DNA of 55,235 nt from Leptolinea sp. (GTDB taxonomy: Bacteria > Chloroflexota > Anaerolineae > Anaerolineales > Anaerolineaceae): contig JAAZMZ010000083.1 of the NCBI GenBank assembly GCA_012798535.1, positions 1 through 55,235 on the forward strand, given 5' to 3'. The notes below the pieces were generated by a model that was not told where the DNA came from, did no database searches, and saw only the letters and a program-made list of their open reading frames with translations. Positions 45,474 to 55,235 of the stretch are shown here, piece by piece. The position numbers were made by a program, and so were the translations under genes. Within the stretch, counting starts at the first letter, position 1; each line of letters opens with the position of its first letter.

Positions 45474-46586
45474 TTATTTTAGAGATATTTTTCCAAAACC
45501 GCCGAATTTTTCAACCATAACAGAATATAGGGCTTTACCCAACAAAGCGTGATAGATCTCATCCGCTTTTTTATCCGGTTCTACGTCTTTAAATGCATCC
45601 GGGTAAATTGTCTTTCCCAGGAAGAAAGCATCTGCAATAGCGGTGTCGATGTTGGTGGAGTAGTAATTATACGGAAGTTGAGAAAAGACTTTCTCCTTTT
45701 TAACAGCTTTTAGAGAATTATAGAAATCTGGATTCTTTTTATAATCTTCCTGAACCGCCGAAAAACCGCCCTGATCAATGAACAAAAAATCTGGATCCCA
45801 TTCCAGCAGCTTTTCCTTATCGATCATAATAGAACCACTCTTCCCGGTTTCGTCGACAACATTTTTGGCATGAATAATATCTAGTAATGCATATTTGCCC
45901 TGGGTACTTTCAATACCATGAGTTCCTTTGGAACCCAGGCCACCCACATATATCGAAGGCTTTTTCGCATCGTCAATGTCTTTAGTTCTATTATCCAGAT
46001 CCTCTTTCATTGACTTAATAAAAGAATTGGCCTTGTCCGCCTTTGTGGTATCACCGGTCACTTCTCCAATCACTGTCAAGGATTTCTGAATTTTTTCTCC
46101 AAAAATGGTTGTTACTCCCGCACCACCATAACTTATTACTACCACGGGAATACCTGTTTTTGCCTGCAATTCATCCGCCGATGCGGCATCGGTAGCATAA
46201 GTAGTGAAGATTACATCTGGTTCTACAGAGATTAACTTTTCAGGATCAGGAGCATTATTCGGGCCGCCTTGGCCGATTGTGGGAAGTTTTGCCAGATCGG
46301 GATTTGCATGCATATATGGCTTTCCACTGATATCGCCTTTTTCCATTTCTTCAACACCGACCACAAAATCTAGATTTCCGGCGTATACATAAAGGCGCAG
46401 CGCACCCGGTCCGATGGCGACAACTTTCTTTGCTGGTTCGGGTAACTTAATATTGCGGCCGAGCAAATCTGTTACGGCAATTTCCGAACTCTTTTCGGCA
46501 GTCCCGTCCAGTGAAACGGACAGCCTGGAAAAAGCAGAAAGAGCCATCGTCAGGAGCAACAAAAATAGTATGTAGATTCGTTTCAT
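45474..46586 (-). CDS. Iron-complex/cobalamin-type ABC transporter substrate-binding protein
   Basis: 370 residues. N-terminal signal segment without a lipobox, then a two-lobed BtuF/FhuD-type domain: VTDLLGRNIKLPEPAKKVVAIG, EKLISVEPDVIFTT, and a long connecting helix before LEWDPDFLFIDQGG. This class binds siderophores, haem, cobalamin, or metal/oxyanion complexes such as molybdate or tungstate. With FmdE in the same operon, a molybdenum/tungsten-related ligand is a reasonable guess, not shown. Confidence 0.88.
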   Translation of the reverse strand: MKRIYILFLLLLTMALSAFSRLSVSLDGTAEKSSEIAVTDLLGRNIKLPEPAKKVVAIGPGALRLYVYAGNLDFVVGVEEMEKGDISGKPYMHANPDLAKLPTIGQGGPNNAPDPEKLISVEPDVIFTTYATDAASADELQAKTGIPVVVISYGGAGVTTIFGEKIQKSLTVIGEVTGDTTKADKANSFIKSMKEDLDNRTKDIDDAKKPSIYVGGLGSKGTHGIESTQGKYALLDIIHAKNVVDETGKSGSIMIDKEKLLEWDPDFLFIDQGGFSAVQEDYKKNPDFYNSLKAVKKEKVFSQLPYNYYSTNIDTAIADAFFLGKTIYPDAFKDVEPDKKADEIYHALLGKALYSVMVEKFGGFGKISLK

Positions 46587-46612
46587 TGATTTTCTCCTTT
46601 TTGTTCTTTTAT

Positions 46613-47365
46613 TTACAACGGAATCACAACCTGATAGCCGTTGTATTTTGTTAGCGTTACTGGAACAGAATACACAGCTTCAATGTTTTCCGGTGTAATT
46701 ACCTCAATACCACCGGCGGCATAAACCTCTTTGTTTTTCAAAAGTATGAACTGATCAGCGAATCTGATAGCCATATTCAGGTCGTGTATTGCAACAACGG
46801 CTGCTATTCCCCTTTCACGGGTGATTCGCCGGATCAACGATAAAACATCCAATTGATTTTTCAGGTCCAAACTGCTTGTAGGTTCGTCCAAAAGTAAAAC
46901 TTCGGGTTGCTGAGCCAGTGCTCGTGCAATCACAACTTTCTGCAGTTCACCTCCACTTAGTTCATCGAGATATCGCAGAGCGTATTCGATCAAACCCAGA
47001 GTTGCCATCGCTTCTTCTGCAATTTCGATATCTTTCTTGGTGATATCCCATCGAATATATGGTTTTCTTCCCAGTAGAACAGCATTAAATACCGTTGTTC
47101 GCGAACCCGTTCTTTGTTGTTCCACATAACCTATCCGTTGTGCCAGGGTGTTGCGGTTTAACGATGTCACCGGAATATTATCCAGAAGAACAACACCTGC
47201 CTGTGGTTTCAGCAGGCGGTTTATGGTTTTAAGTAATGTAGTCTTTCCGGTACCATTTGTTCCCAGAACAGCCAGCATTTCTCCTTTTCCCACAGAAAAA
47301 CTGGCACTGTTAATAACAGAATGGTTGGGATAGTGAAATTTCAGGTTTTTAACATTTAGTATCAT
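46613..47365 (-). CDS. Iron-complex-type ABC transporter ATP-binding protein (FecE/BtuD family)
   Basis: 250 residues. Walker A GTNGTGKTT, signature LSGGELQKV, Walker B VLLLDEPTSSLD and a switch His in AIHDL. Energises the permease encoded immediately upstream, with which it overlaps by 4 nt (47362-47365). Confidence 0.95.
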   Translation of the reverse strand: MILNVKNLKFHYPNHSVINSASFSVGKGEMLAVLGTNGTGKTTLLKTINRLLKPQAGVVLLDNIPVTSLNRNTLAQRIGYVEQQRTGSRTTVFNAVLLGRKPYIRWDITKKDIEIAEEAMATLGLIEYALRYLDELSGGELQKVVIARALAQQPEVLLLDEPTSSLDLKNQLDVLSLIRRITRERGIAAVVAIHDLNMAIRFADQFILLKNKEVYAAGGIEVITPENIEAVYSVPVTLTKYNGYQVVIPL

Positions 47366-48432
47366 CTTCTGGTATATCCTTTCGCCAGTAGGAATAAGAA
47401 CAATGGCGCTCCAAAGAAAGAGGTAATGGCGCCAACAGGCAGAACTACCGGCGATATTATGGTACGAGCCAGAGTATCAGATATTAGAAGAAGCACGGAT
47501 CCGGTGACAGCGGATGCCGGGATGAGAAACCGGTGATCAATTCCAAGCACCTGGCGCATCATCTGCGGGGCTATTAAACCAATAAAACCGATAATTCCCA
47601 TAAAAGAGACAGCAACAGCGGTGATCAAAGAAGCTGCCAGCATACTCCGAAAACGGATCTGTTCTACCGGAACTCCCAGACTTTTTGCTGCATCTTCTCC
47701 GTTATCCAGTGCGTTGTAATCCCAACTGTGAAGGGCAAAATACAGAAAAGCCGCAAGTATCAAGACAACCAGGATGGCAACTTCCTGCCATGAGACACGT
47801 CCCAAATCTCCAAAGGTCCAGAAGACCATCGCGGCTACCTGCACATCCTCTGCGAAATACTGTACCAATGTCGATCCGGCGGAAAACAGCGATCCAAACG
47901 CTACCCCCGCAAGAACAACAGATTCCGGCGAAAATCCTCTCAAACGCGCCAGTAATAAAATTAAGAACATGGCCAGCATAGAGAATAGAAAAGCGAAAAA
48001 CGTTACAGAAAACGGGTTAGCAATGAACACGGCATCATGTGTATTACTATGAATAGTTCCAGCGCCGAAAAACACAATTGCGAGGTTTGCTCCAAATGCT
48101 GCAGCATTGGATATTCCCAGTGTAGATGGTGATGCCAGTGGATTGCGTAAACAGGTTTGCATAACAGCACCTGCAACTCCCAATCCGGCACCAGCAATAA
48201 ATCCAGCCAACACCCTGGGTAATCGGATATTCCATATGACAATATTCGCAGTTCCACTCTCCAATCCAAGAAGTGACCGTAGCACAAGAAGAGGTGATGT
48301 ATTTGCCGCACCGGCGTTGACAGCAAAAATGATTAGAAGCAGGTTGATAAAAAGTAGACCAAAAATGAGTATTCTTTTGCGAGTGGAATACTGAATGAAG
48401 GCTTGGGACGCATCCCCGGTGGTTTTATTCAT
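47362..48432 (-). CDS. Iron-complex-type ABC transporter permease (FecCD family)
   Basis: 356 residues with about nine to ten membrane helices and the FecCD signatures IRLPRVLAGFIAGAGLGVAGAVMQ, NPLASPSTLGISN and GFIGLIAPQMMR. The ATG at 48432 overlaps the TrmO-like stop as ATGA; an upstream ATG at 48453 is less likely. Confidence 0.93.
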   Translation of the reverse strand: MNKTTGDASQAFIQYSTRKRILIFGLLFINLLLIIFAVNAGAANTSPLLVLRSLLGLESGTANIVIWNIRLPRVLAGFIAGAGLGVAGAVMQTCLRNPLASPSTLGISNAAAFGANLAIVFFGAGTIHSNTHDAVFIANPFSVTFFAFLFSMLAMFLILLLARLRGFSPESVVLAGVAFGSLFSAGSTLVQYFAEDVQVAAMVFWTFGDLGRVSWQEVAILVVLILAAFLYFALHSWDYNALDNGEDAAKSLGVPVEQIRFRSMLAASLITAVAVSFMGIIGFIGLIAPQMMRQVLGIDHRFLIPASAVTGSVLLLISDTLARTIISPVVLPVGAITSFFGAPLFLFLLAKGYTRR

Positions 48433-48887
48433 TTTTCCGGGGTTCTCCTGCATATGTTTGGACTGGAAGCACCCATGAAGGCATCTATCTTGGGAGCATA
48501 TATTTTTATATCCAACAAAGGACTTCCATCTAATGCGTCCACTCCTGTTACTGTCAGGATATTTCCATCTCTCTGCAACAAATCAGCCACGCACAATGCG
48601 ATTGGATTAGGTCTGTTGGGTGAACGGCTGGCAAAAACACCTACAGGTTCCTTACTGAAAGGAGTTCTTGACTGAAGAATCTCCCTATTTGAACGATCTC
48701 CCCAGTAAAAAACGAAGATATGTGAAGCTTTTTCAATATACTTCAATCCATCCACGAACTCAGGGAACACTTCAATTTTGATCTTGTTCGCAGATAGACG
48801 CCCCTGTCGAGGAGCTTCATCCCGTTCGGCATATGGGCTGTGAATCACGCCAATTTGTTTTAACAGCATCTGTTCCATTCGTTTCAC
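48429..48887 (-). CDS. TrmO/TsaA-like methyltransferase-family protein
   Basis: 152 residues, the short form of the TsaA/TrmO fold (SAM-dependent N6-methylation of t6A in tRNA in E. coli). Seen: IGVIHSPYAER, RSPNRPNPI and VDALDGSPLLDIK. Short TsaA-like proteins next to FmdE and metal ABC transporters are common in anaerobes and may not act on tRNA. Overlaps FmdE by 4 nt. Confidence 0.88.
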   Translation of the reverse strand: MKRMEQMLLKQIGVIHSPYAERDEAPRQGRLSANKIKIEVFPEFVDGLKYIEKASHIFVFYWGDRSNREILQSRTPFSKEPVGVFASRSPNRPNPIALCVADLLQRDGNILTVTGVDALDGSPLLDIKIYAPKIDAFMGASSPNICRRTPEK

Positions 48888-49483
48888 TTTTTCATCAGAG
48901 CATCAAAACATTCGGGGCAATACAGTTTTCCTTCCAAAATTCGTAATCTGGTTTCCATTGTTTTTTCACCGCAACGATCACAGGCTACGGAATTAAATAT
49001 TCGGGCACGATGAGGAATATCGGGAGAGATATTCTGAACCACAAGCAGTTCATCCAAAGGCATGGTTAATATTTCATTCGTTCGTTGCTCCCGCAAATCG
49101 TTCAGTTTTTTTCTTTCATCTTTTGTGGCAATCCCTTCGCGTATCTTGCGGTTCAATGCAGTTTCATTTTCGTTAGAGCGTCTCAGGTTTTCAGATTTAA
49201 CAATAATTCGAACAGCTTTTGCGTCACGCCTACGAATAAAACGAAATGCGTTTTTTCCATAATCAAGATGGATAAGGTTTCCTTTTCCAAAAGTACAACC
49301 TGTAATGAATTGAATAGCATCAACAGCGCAATTATCTGTTTCAACAATGGCGACTACCTCCTCATCCCCTGGTCTATCTCCCATTTCAATTAATGCCTTT
49401 TCGGCCACCCTGATACCGATTGCCAGTCCGGGGCACATATGACCATGGAAATTTTTTACTGCTAACAGAATCTCATTTTGCAT
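48884..49483 (-). CDS. FmdE family protein with C-terminal zinc ribbon
   Basis: 199 residues. FmdE domain with FHGHMCPGLAIG (His13, His15, Cys17), CAVDAIQF (Cys52) and GCTFGKGN (Cys63), which form a metal site, then a helical linker and a four-Cys zinc ribbon (CDRCGE ... CPEC). FmdE was named from formylmethanofuran dehydrogenase operons, but free-standing copies accompany metal/molybdenum metabolism. First gene of the transporter operon; AGGAGGG lies 5 nt before the ATG. Confidence 0.92.
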   Translation of the reverse strand: MQNEILLAVKNFHGHMCPGLAIGIRVAEKALIEMGDRPGDEEVVAIVETDNCAVDAIQFITGCTFGKGNLIHLDYGKNAFRFIRRRDAKAVRIIVKSENLRRSNENETALNRKIREGIATKDERKKLNDLREQRTNEILTMPLDELLVVQNISPDIPHRARIFNSVACDRCGEKTMETRLRILEGKLYCPECFDALMKK

Positions 49484-49544
49484 AAACCCTCCTGATTAAT
49501 TTTGAAAAATAGAAATAATTATTTAAATTTCGCTTTATCTTGAC

Positions 49545-49567
49545 GCAATTATAATGCTAATTATTGC
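49545..49567. promoter_or_regulatory. Imperfect palindrome at the FmdE operon promoter
   Basis: A 23-bp AT-rich imperfect inverted repeat bounded by GCAAT and ATTGC covers a minus-strand TATAAT (49553-49548) about 65 nt before the FmdE start. No good -35 is present. It could be a binding site for a metal-responsive regulator; which one is unknown. Confidence 0.4.
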
Positions 49568-49641
49568 ATTTGCTACTTTTTGCTTTTTAACAATTTTATT
49601 GGAGGAATTCAAAAAATAATTTGAAGTTTGAATCGATCTTC

Positions 49642-49670
49642 TTGCTGTTTTTTTGATTCGATCCTATAAT
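49642..49670 (+). promoter_or_regulatory. Promoter of the tmRNA gene
   Basis: TTGCTG (49642-49647), 17-nt spacer, TATAAT (49665-49670), 12 nt before the tmRNA 5' end. Confidence 0.75.
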
Positions 49671-49682
49671 AAATACAGTCAC

Positions 49683-50076
49683 GGGGATGATCGGCTTCGA
49701 CGGGAGAGGCTGGTCCCGGATGGCGAGCCGAGAGGTGCCGACCTCGTAAAATCCGCACAAAACCTTAAGTGCCAACCGCACTTCCTACGCTGCTCTTCCT
49801 CTCGCCGCCTAAGGCGAAGGAAAGCGCAACCGTTTCTTTGTGAAACGGCGTCTGCCTGCCCCGTTCACCGACCGGTGGCAGAGCGGGCGTCACAAGGTCG
49901 GTGTGCCATGCAGATATCCGTGATCTGTATGAAAGAAGGCTTTCGGGCCTGAACGGATTGCCTGTCTTTTCTTCTGTTGATCTCTGAATGACAGGTGAAA
50001 CCCAAGATCAACTACGCTCGTAGAGGTTCGAGGGTCGATTCTTTCGGACGCGGGTTCAATTCCCGCCATCTCCACC
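49683..50076 (+). ncRNA. ssrA: Transfer-messenger RNA (tmRNA)
   Basis: About 394 nt, one-piece type. The 5' GGGGATG pairs with 3' CATCTCC; the 5' end has the conserved GGCTTCGAC and the 3' end the T-arm CGGGTTCAATTCCCG. The tag reading frame runs from 49771 to a TAA at 49810-49812 and encodes ANRTSYAALPLAA, so the tag ends in the usual LAA degron. CCA is not encoded. Rescues stalled ribosomes together with SmpB. Confidence 0.96.
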
Positions 50077-50082
50077 TTTAAA

Positions 50083-50118
50083 TCAAAAAAGACAATTTAG
50101 ACATTGTCTTTTTTGATT
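50083..50118. terminator. Bidirectional terminator between tmRNA and the methyltransferase gene
   Basis: Perfect 16-bp stem (arms 50083-50098 and 50103-50118) with A6/T6 runs, so each strand reads a hairpin with a T-rich arm. Serves ssrA on plus and the RlmI-type gene on minus. Confidence 0.88.
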
Positions 50119-50136
50119 CTCTGCCTGTGTAAATAT

Positions 50137-53375
<3,239 letters not shown>

Positions 53376-53798
53376 TCATGATTTTTTATTGAGTGTCATC
53401 GCAGTTTCCCGTAATAATTTATCCTCTTCGGTGACCGGTGTAATGATTATGCCATGTGGAACCGGTTTTGAGTCAGCATTCACATGGATGAATGTGATAA
53501 ATCCACTAACAACCGGTGCATCTTTTGCTTTCACTTCGATGAATGCAACCAGACTGGTTGTTCCTGCGTAAATTATTTTGCTGTGATATGTAACAATTTC
53601 ACCACATTGAACAGATCGGGTAAATGTCATTCCATGTATCTTCAGACATACAATATTTTCTGGAGCTTTTAGCCTTGCGGCGGCAATAAATCCGGCTTCT
53701 ACAAACCATTCTGCGCTTCGTCCGGCATATAATGTTCCATGGTGATTGAGGTCTTCCGATTTTACAAGATGATTTGATATATTCGTCGCGGGTTCCAC
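53376..53798 (-). CDS. Hotdog-fold acyl-CoA thioesterase
   Basis: 140 residues with the 4HBT/YciA-type pattern: DLNHHGTLYAGRSAEWFVEAGFIAA and RSVQCGEIVTYHSKI. Hydrolyses acyl-CoA esters; substrate unknown. Ends 9 nt before ligA on the same strand, likely co-transcribed. Confidence 0.88.
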   Translation of the reverse strand: MEPATNISNHLVKSEDLNHHGTLYAGRSAEWFVEAGFIAAARLKAPENIVCLKIHGMTFTRSVQCGEIVTYHSKIIYAGTTSLVAFIEVKAKDAPVVSGFITFIHVNADSKPVPHGIIITPVTEEDKLLRETAMTLNKKS

Positions 53799-53847
53799 AG
53801 ATACTCCTTTTATGCTTATGTTACACTTATCTTATCCGGAGGTTCCC

Positions 53848-54210
53848 ATGAGCGCAATTAAGATAATCGCCTATATTTCCGCAGCAATTCTAATCTTCTT
53901 TGGTGTCCTCTTCATATATGCAACCTTCAGCCCTACCGGACAAATCGGTTGGTTGATCATAGGAGCGATCAGTGTTTTAATCGGTTTTGGTTTGATTTTC
54001 TGGGCAGCCCGCAAACCCTCCGCCGGAACAAATCAGAATGTGACCGTCAAGATCGATCTGCCCGGTAACGTCAGCCTCGATACTATGAAGTGCAAATCCT
54101 GCGGCGGCGTTCTCAGTCCGGAAAATGTTACACTGGTTGCCGGTGCGCCCGTGGTTTCTTGCCCCTACTGTAAAACTACGTATCAGTTGACCGAAGAACC
54201 CAAATGGTAA
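53848..54210 (+). CDS. Small membrane protein with zinc ribbon
   Basis: 120 residues: two membrane helices (about 5-25 and 33-52), then a cytosolic tail with two CxxC motifs (CKSC, CPYC) forming a zinc ribbon. No known function. The ATG at 53848 has GGAGG 5 nt upstream; an ATG at 53812 has none. Followed by the DUF2207-like gene 35 nt later. Confidence 0.75.
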   Translation: MSAIKIIAYISAAILIFFGVLFIYATFSPTGQIGWLIIGAISVLIGFGLIFWAARKPSAGTNQNVTVKIDLPGNVSLDTMKCKSCGGVLSPENVTLVAGAPVVSCPYCKTTYQLTEEPKW

Positions 54211-54245
54211 TTTTGTTGTCTTAATACCGATCGGGGAGGATTTCA

Positions 54246-55235
54246 ATGTCTAGATTCCGATGGCTGAGTGTCACACTGTCGATGTTTTTGTTGTTATTAT
54301 GTACAACTAGTGCCTATGCGCAGACTTACCGATTTCAAGTTGACACTGTGGATGTCACCGTTTATGGTAACTCTGATGGAACGTCCACTGTCGATTACCA
54401 GATTCAATTCACAAACAGCCCGAGTGCTGATCCCATTGATTATGTCGATATTGGTGTTCCCAATAGTAATTACTCTCTTTCCAATGTAAGCGCCGAGGTA
54501 GACGGATCTCGTATTTCAGATATTCAAACATCTGAATATGTCAACCCGGGAGTAGCCCTTGGCCTGGGTTCTCGTTCCATTCCACCAGGAAAGACCGGTA
54601 CTGTTCATGTGTTGATCAAGAATATCCGCCGCGTTTTTTATCCATCCACGGCGGAAGGTGTAAAAGACTATGCCAGCCTTGAATTTTCACCAACCTGGTT
54701 TGGTTCGGAATATGTCAGCGGTTCGACCCGCTACACTGTCACCCTGCTTCTACCTCCAGGAATAAATCCTGATGAGCCGCGGTATCACGCGGTTCGTGGC
54801 GGATGGCCGGGCGATTCAGAACCACAATCCGGATACGATTCTGAAGGCCGCGTTTATTACCAGTGGACGGCGGACAATGCCAACGCACATACCCAGTACA
54901 CCTTTGGAGCCAGTTTCCCTGCAAAATTGATCCCAGCGGAATCAATTGTCAAGACGCCGCCGATCAGCATCGATTTCGAAGATATTTGCTGCGGCGGGAT
55001 TATTCTGGTTACCCTGGGTTCATTCATCTGGGGAATTTATGAAGCCATCTGGGGCGCAAGGAAACGTAAATTGCAGTATTTACCCCCCAAGATCTCGGTT
55101 GAAGGTCATGGCATCAAGCGCGGACTGACCGCCGTTGAAGCCGCCATTTTGATGGAACAACCGGTCGACCGGGTGATGACCATGATCTTGTTTTCGTTGA
55201 TCAAGAAGAACGCTGCCTCTGTTGTCAAAAAGGAT
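54246..55235 (+). CDS. DUF2207-like membrane protein, 3' end missing
   Basis: Runs off the right edge; 330 residues visible. Signal peptide ending at AYAQT, an extracytoplasmic beta-rich DUF2207-like region (to about 230), one membrane helix (about 240-265, CCGGIILVTLGSFIWGIYEAIWG), then a cytosolic domain with GIKRGLTAVEAAILMEQPVDRVMTMILFSLI that resembles the C-terminal part of DUF2207 proteins. GGGAGGA precedes the ATG. Function unknown; possibly linked with the preceding zinc-ribbon protein. Confidence 0.78.
   Translation, partial: MSRFRWLSVTLSMFLLLLCTTSAYAQTYRFQVDTVDVTVYGNSDGTSTVDYQIQFTNSPSADPIDYVDIGVPNSNYSLSNVSAEVDGSRISDIQTSEYVNPGVALGLGSRSIPPGKTGTVHVLIKNIRRVFYPSTAEGVKDYASLEFSPTWFGSEYVSGSTRYTVTLLLPPGINPDEPRYHAVRGGWPGDSEPQSGYDSEGRVYYQWTADNANAHTQYTFGASFPAKLIPAESIVKTPPISIDFEDICCGGIILVTLGSFIWGIYEAIWGARKRKLQYLPPKISVEGHGIKRGLTAVEAAILMEQPVDRVMTMILFSLIKKNAASVVKKD

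Overview
The window looks like chromosomal DNA from an uncultured or poorly studied Chloroflexota (class Anaerolineae-like) bacterium. This assignment is inference. It rests on bacterial F420 biosynthesis, a tmRNA whose tag ends in LAA, threonine/proline-rich linkers, family-5 binding proteins, several conserved proteins of the kind seen in that phylum, and the absence of archaeal features. Genes are tightly packed, with many 4-bp ATGA overlaps. I see no transposase, integrase, phage or rRNA gene.

Layout. (1) 1-12048, minus strand: one long gene run. It starts with an amidohydrolase and continues with F420:NADPH oxidoreductase, cofE, a 2H phosphoesterase, cofD, cofC, an F420-dependent luciferase-like oxidoreductase, a molybdenum hydroxylase (FAD subunit plus a fused 2Fe-2S/Mo subunit), a CBS-type Mn pyrophosphatase and an XdhC-family protein cut by the window edge. 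It joins assembly of the deazaflavin F420 to a heterocycle-oxidising enzyme and is the most interesting region. (2) 12203-19374, plus: an M20 peptidase, then a housekeeping run (DUF1385, ComEA, YqeY, PgpH-type HD phosphodiesterase, YbeY, DgkA, endonuclease IV-like). (3) 19371-25570: two orphan response regulators, DUF192, a LysM/M23 endopeptidase, two co-oriented conserved unknown genes with possible HARE-like helix-turn-helix parts, a DUF4177-like protein, a zinc-ribbon protein and tRNA-Arg(TCG). (4) 25571-32486: a SUMF1-domain lipoprotein-like protein, an EamA transporter, a MOSC protein and a SorC-regulated 2-oxoacid (pyruvate/acetoin) dehydrogenase operon lacking E3. (5) 32624-36954, minus: a family-5 binding protein that appears circularly permuted, dipeptide-type permeases and a cyclophilin. 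(6) 37185-42702: a 'quinate 5-dehydrogenase'-like protein, a nucleotidyltransferase, a PAP2 phosphatase, a DUF6504-like protein, a flippase and an M50 protease. (7) 42730-49483: tRNA-Sec (selC), a D-Ala-D-Ala-ligase-like ATP-grasp protein, an orphan amino-acid binding lipoprotein, a possible CRISPR relic, and an FmdE/TrmO-like/iron-complex-type ABC transporter operon. (8) 49683-55235: tmRNA, RlmI-type methyltransferase, LigA, a thioesterase, a zinc-ribbon membrane protein and a partial DUF2207-like protein.

How the genes fit together. CofC and CofD make the phospholactyl-F420 core, CofE adds glutamates, Fno moves hydride between NADPH and F420, and the luciferase-like enzyme is a likely user of F420H2. 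CofC releases pyrophosphate, which gives a reason for a pyrophosphatase in the same transcript. The molybdenum hydroxylase, its XdhC maturation factor and the amidohydrolase look like the catabolic half of the unit. selC shows that the organism decodes UGA as selenocysteine, but no selA, selB or selD gene and no convincing selenoprotein lies in the window. I ran no computation; every call is by reading the sequence.
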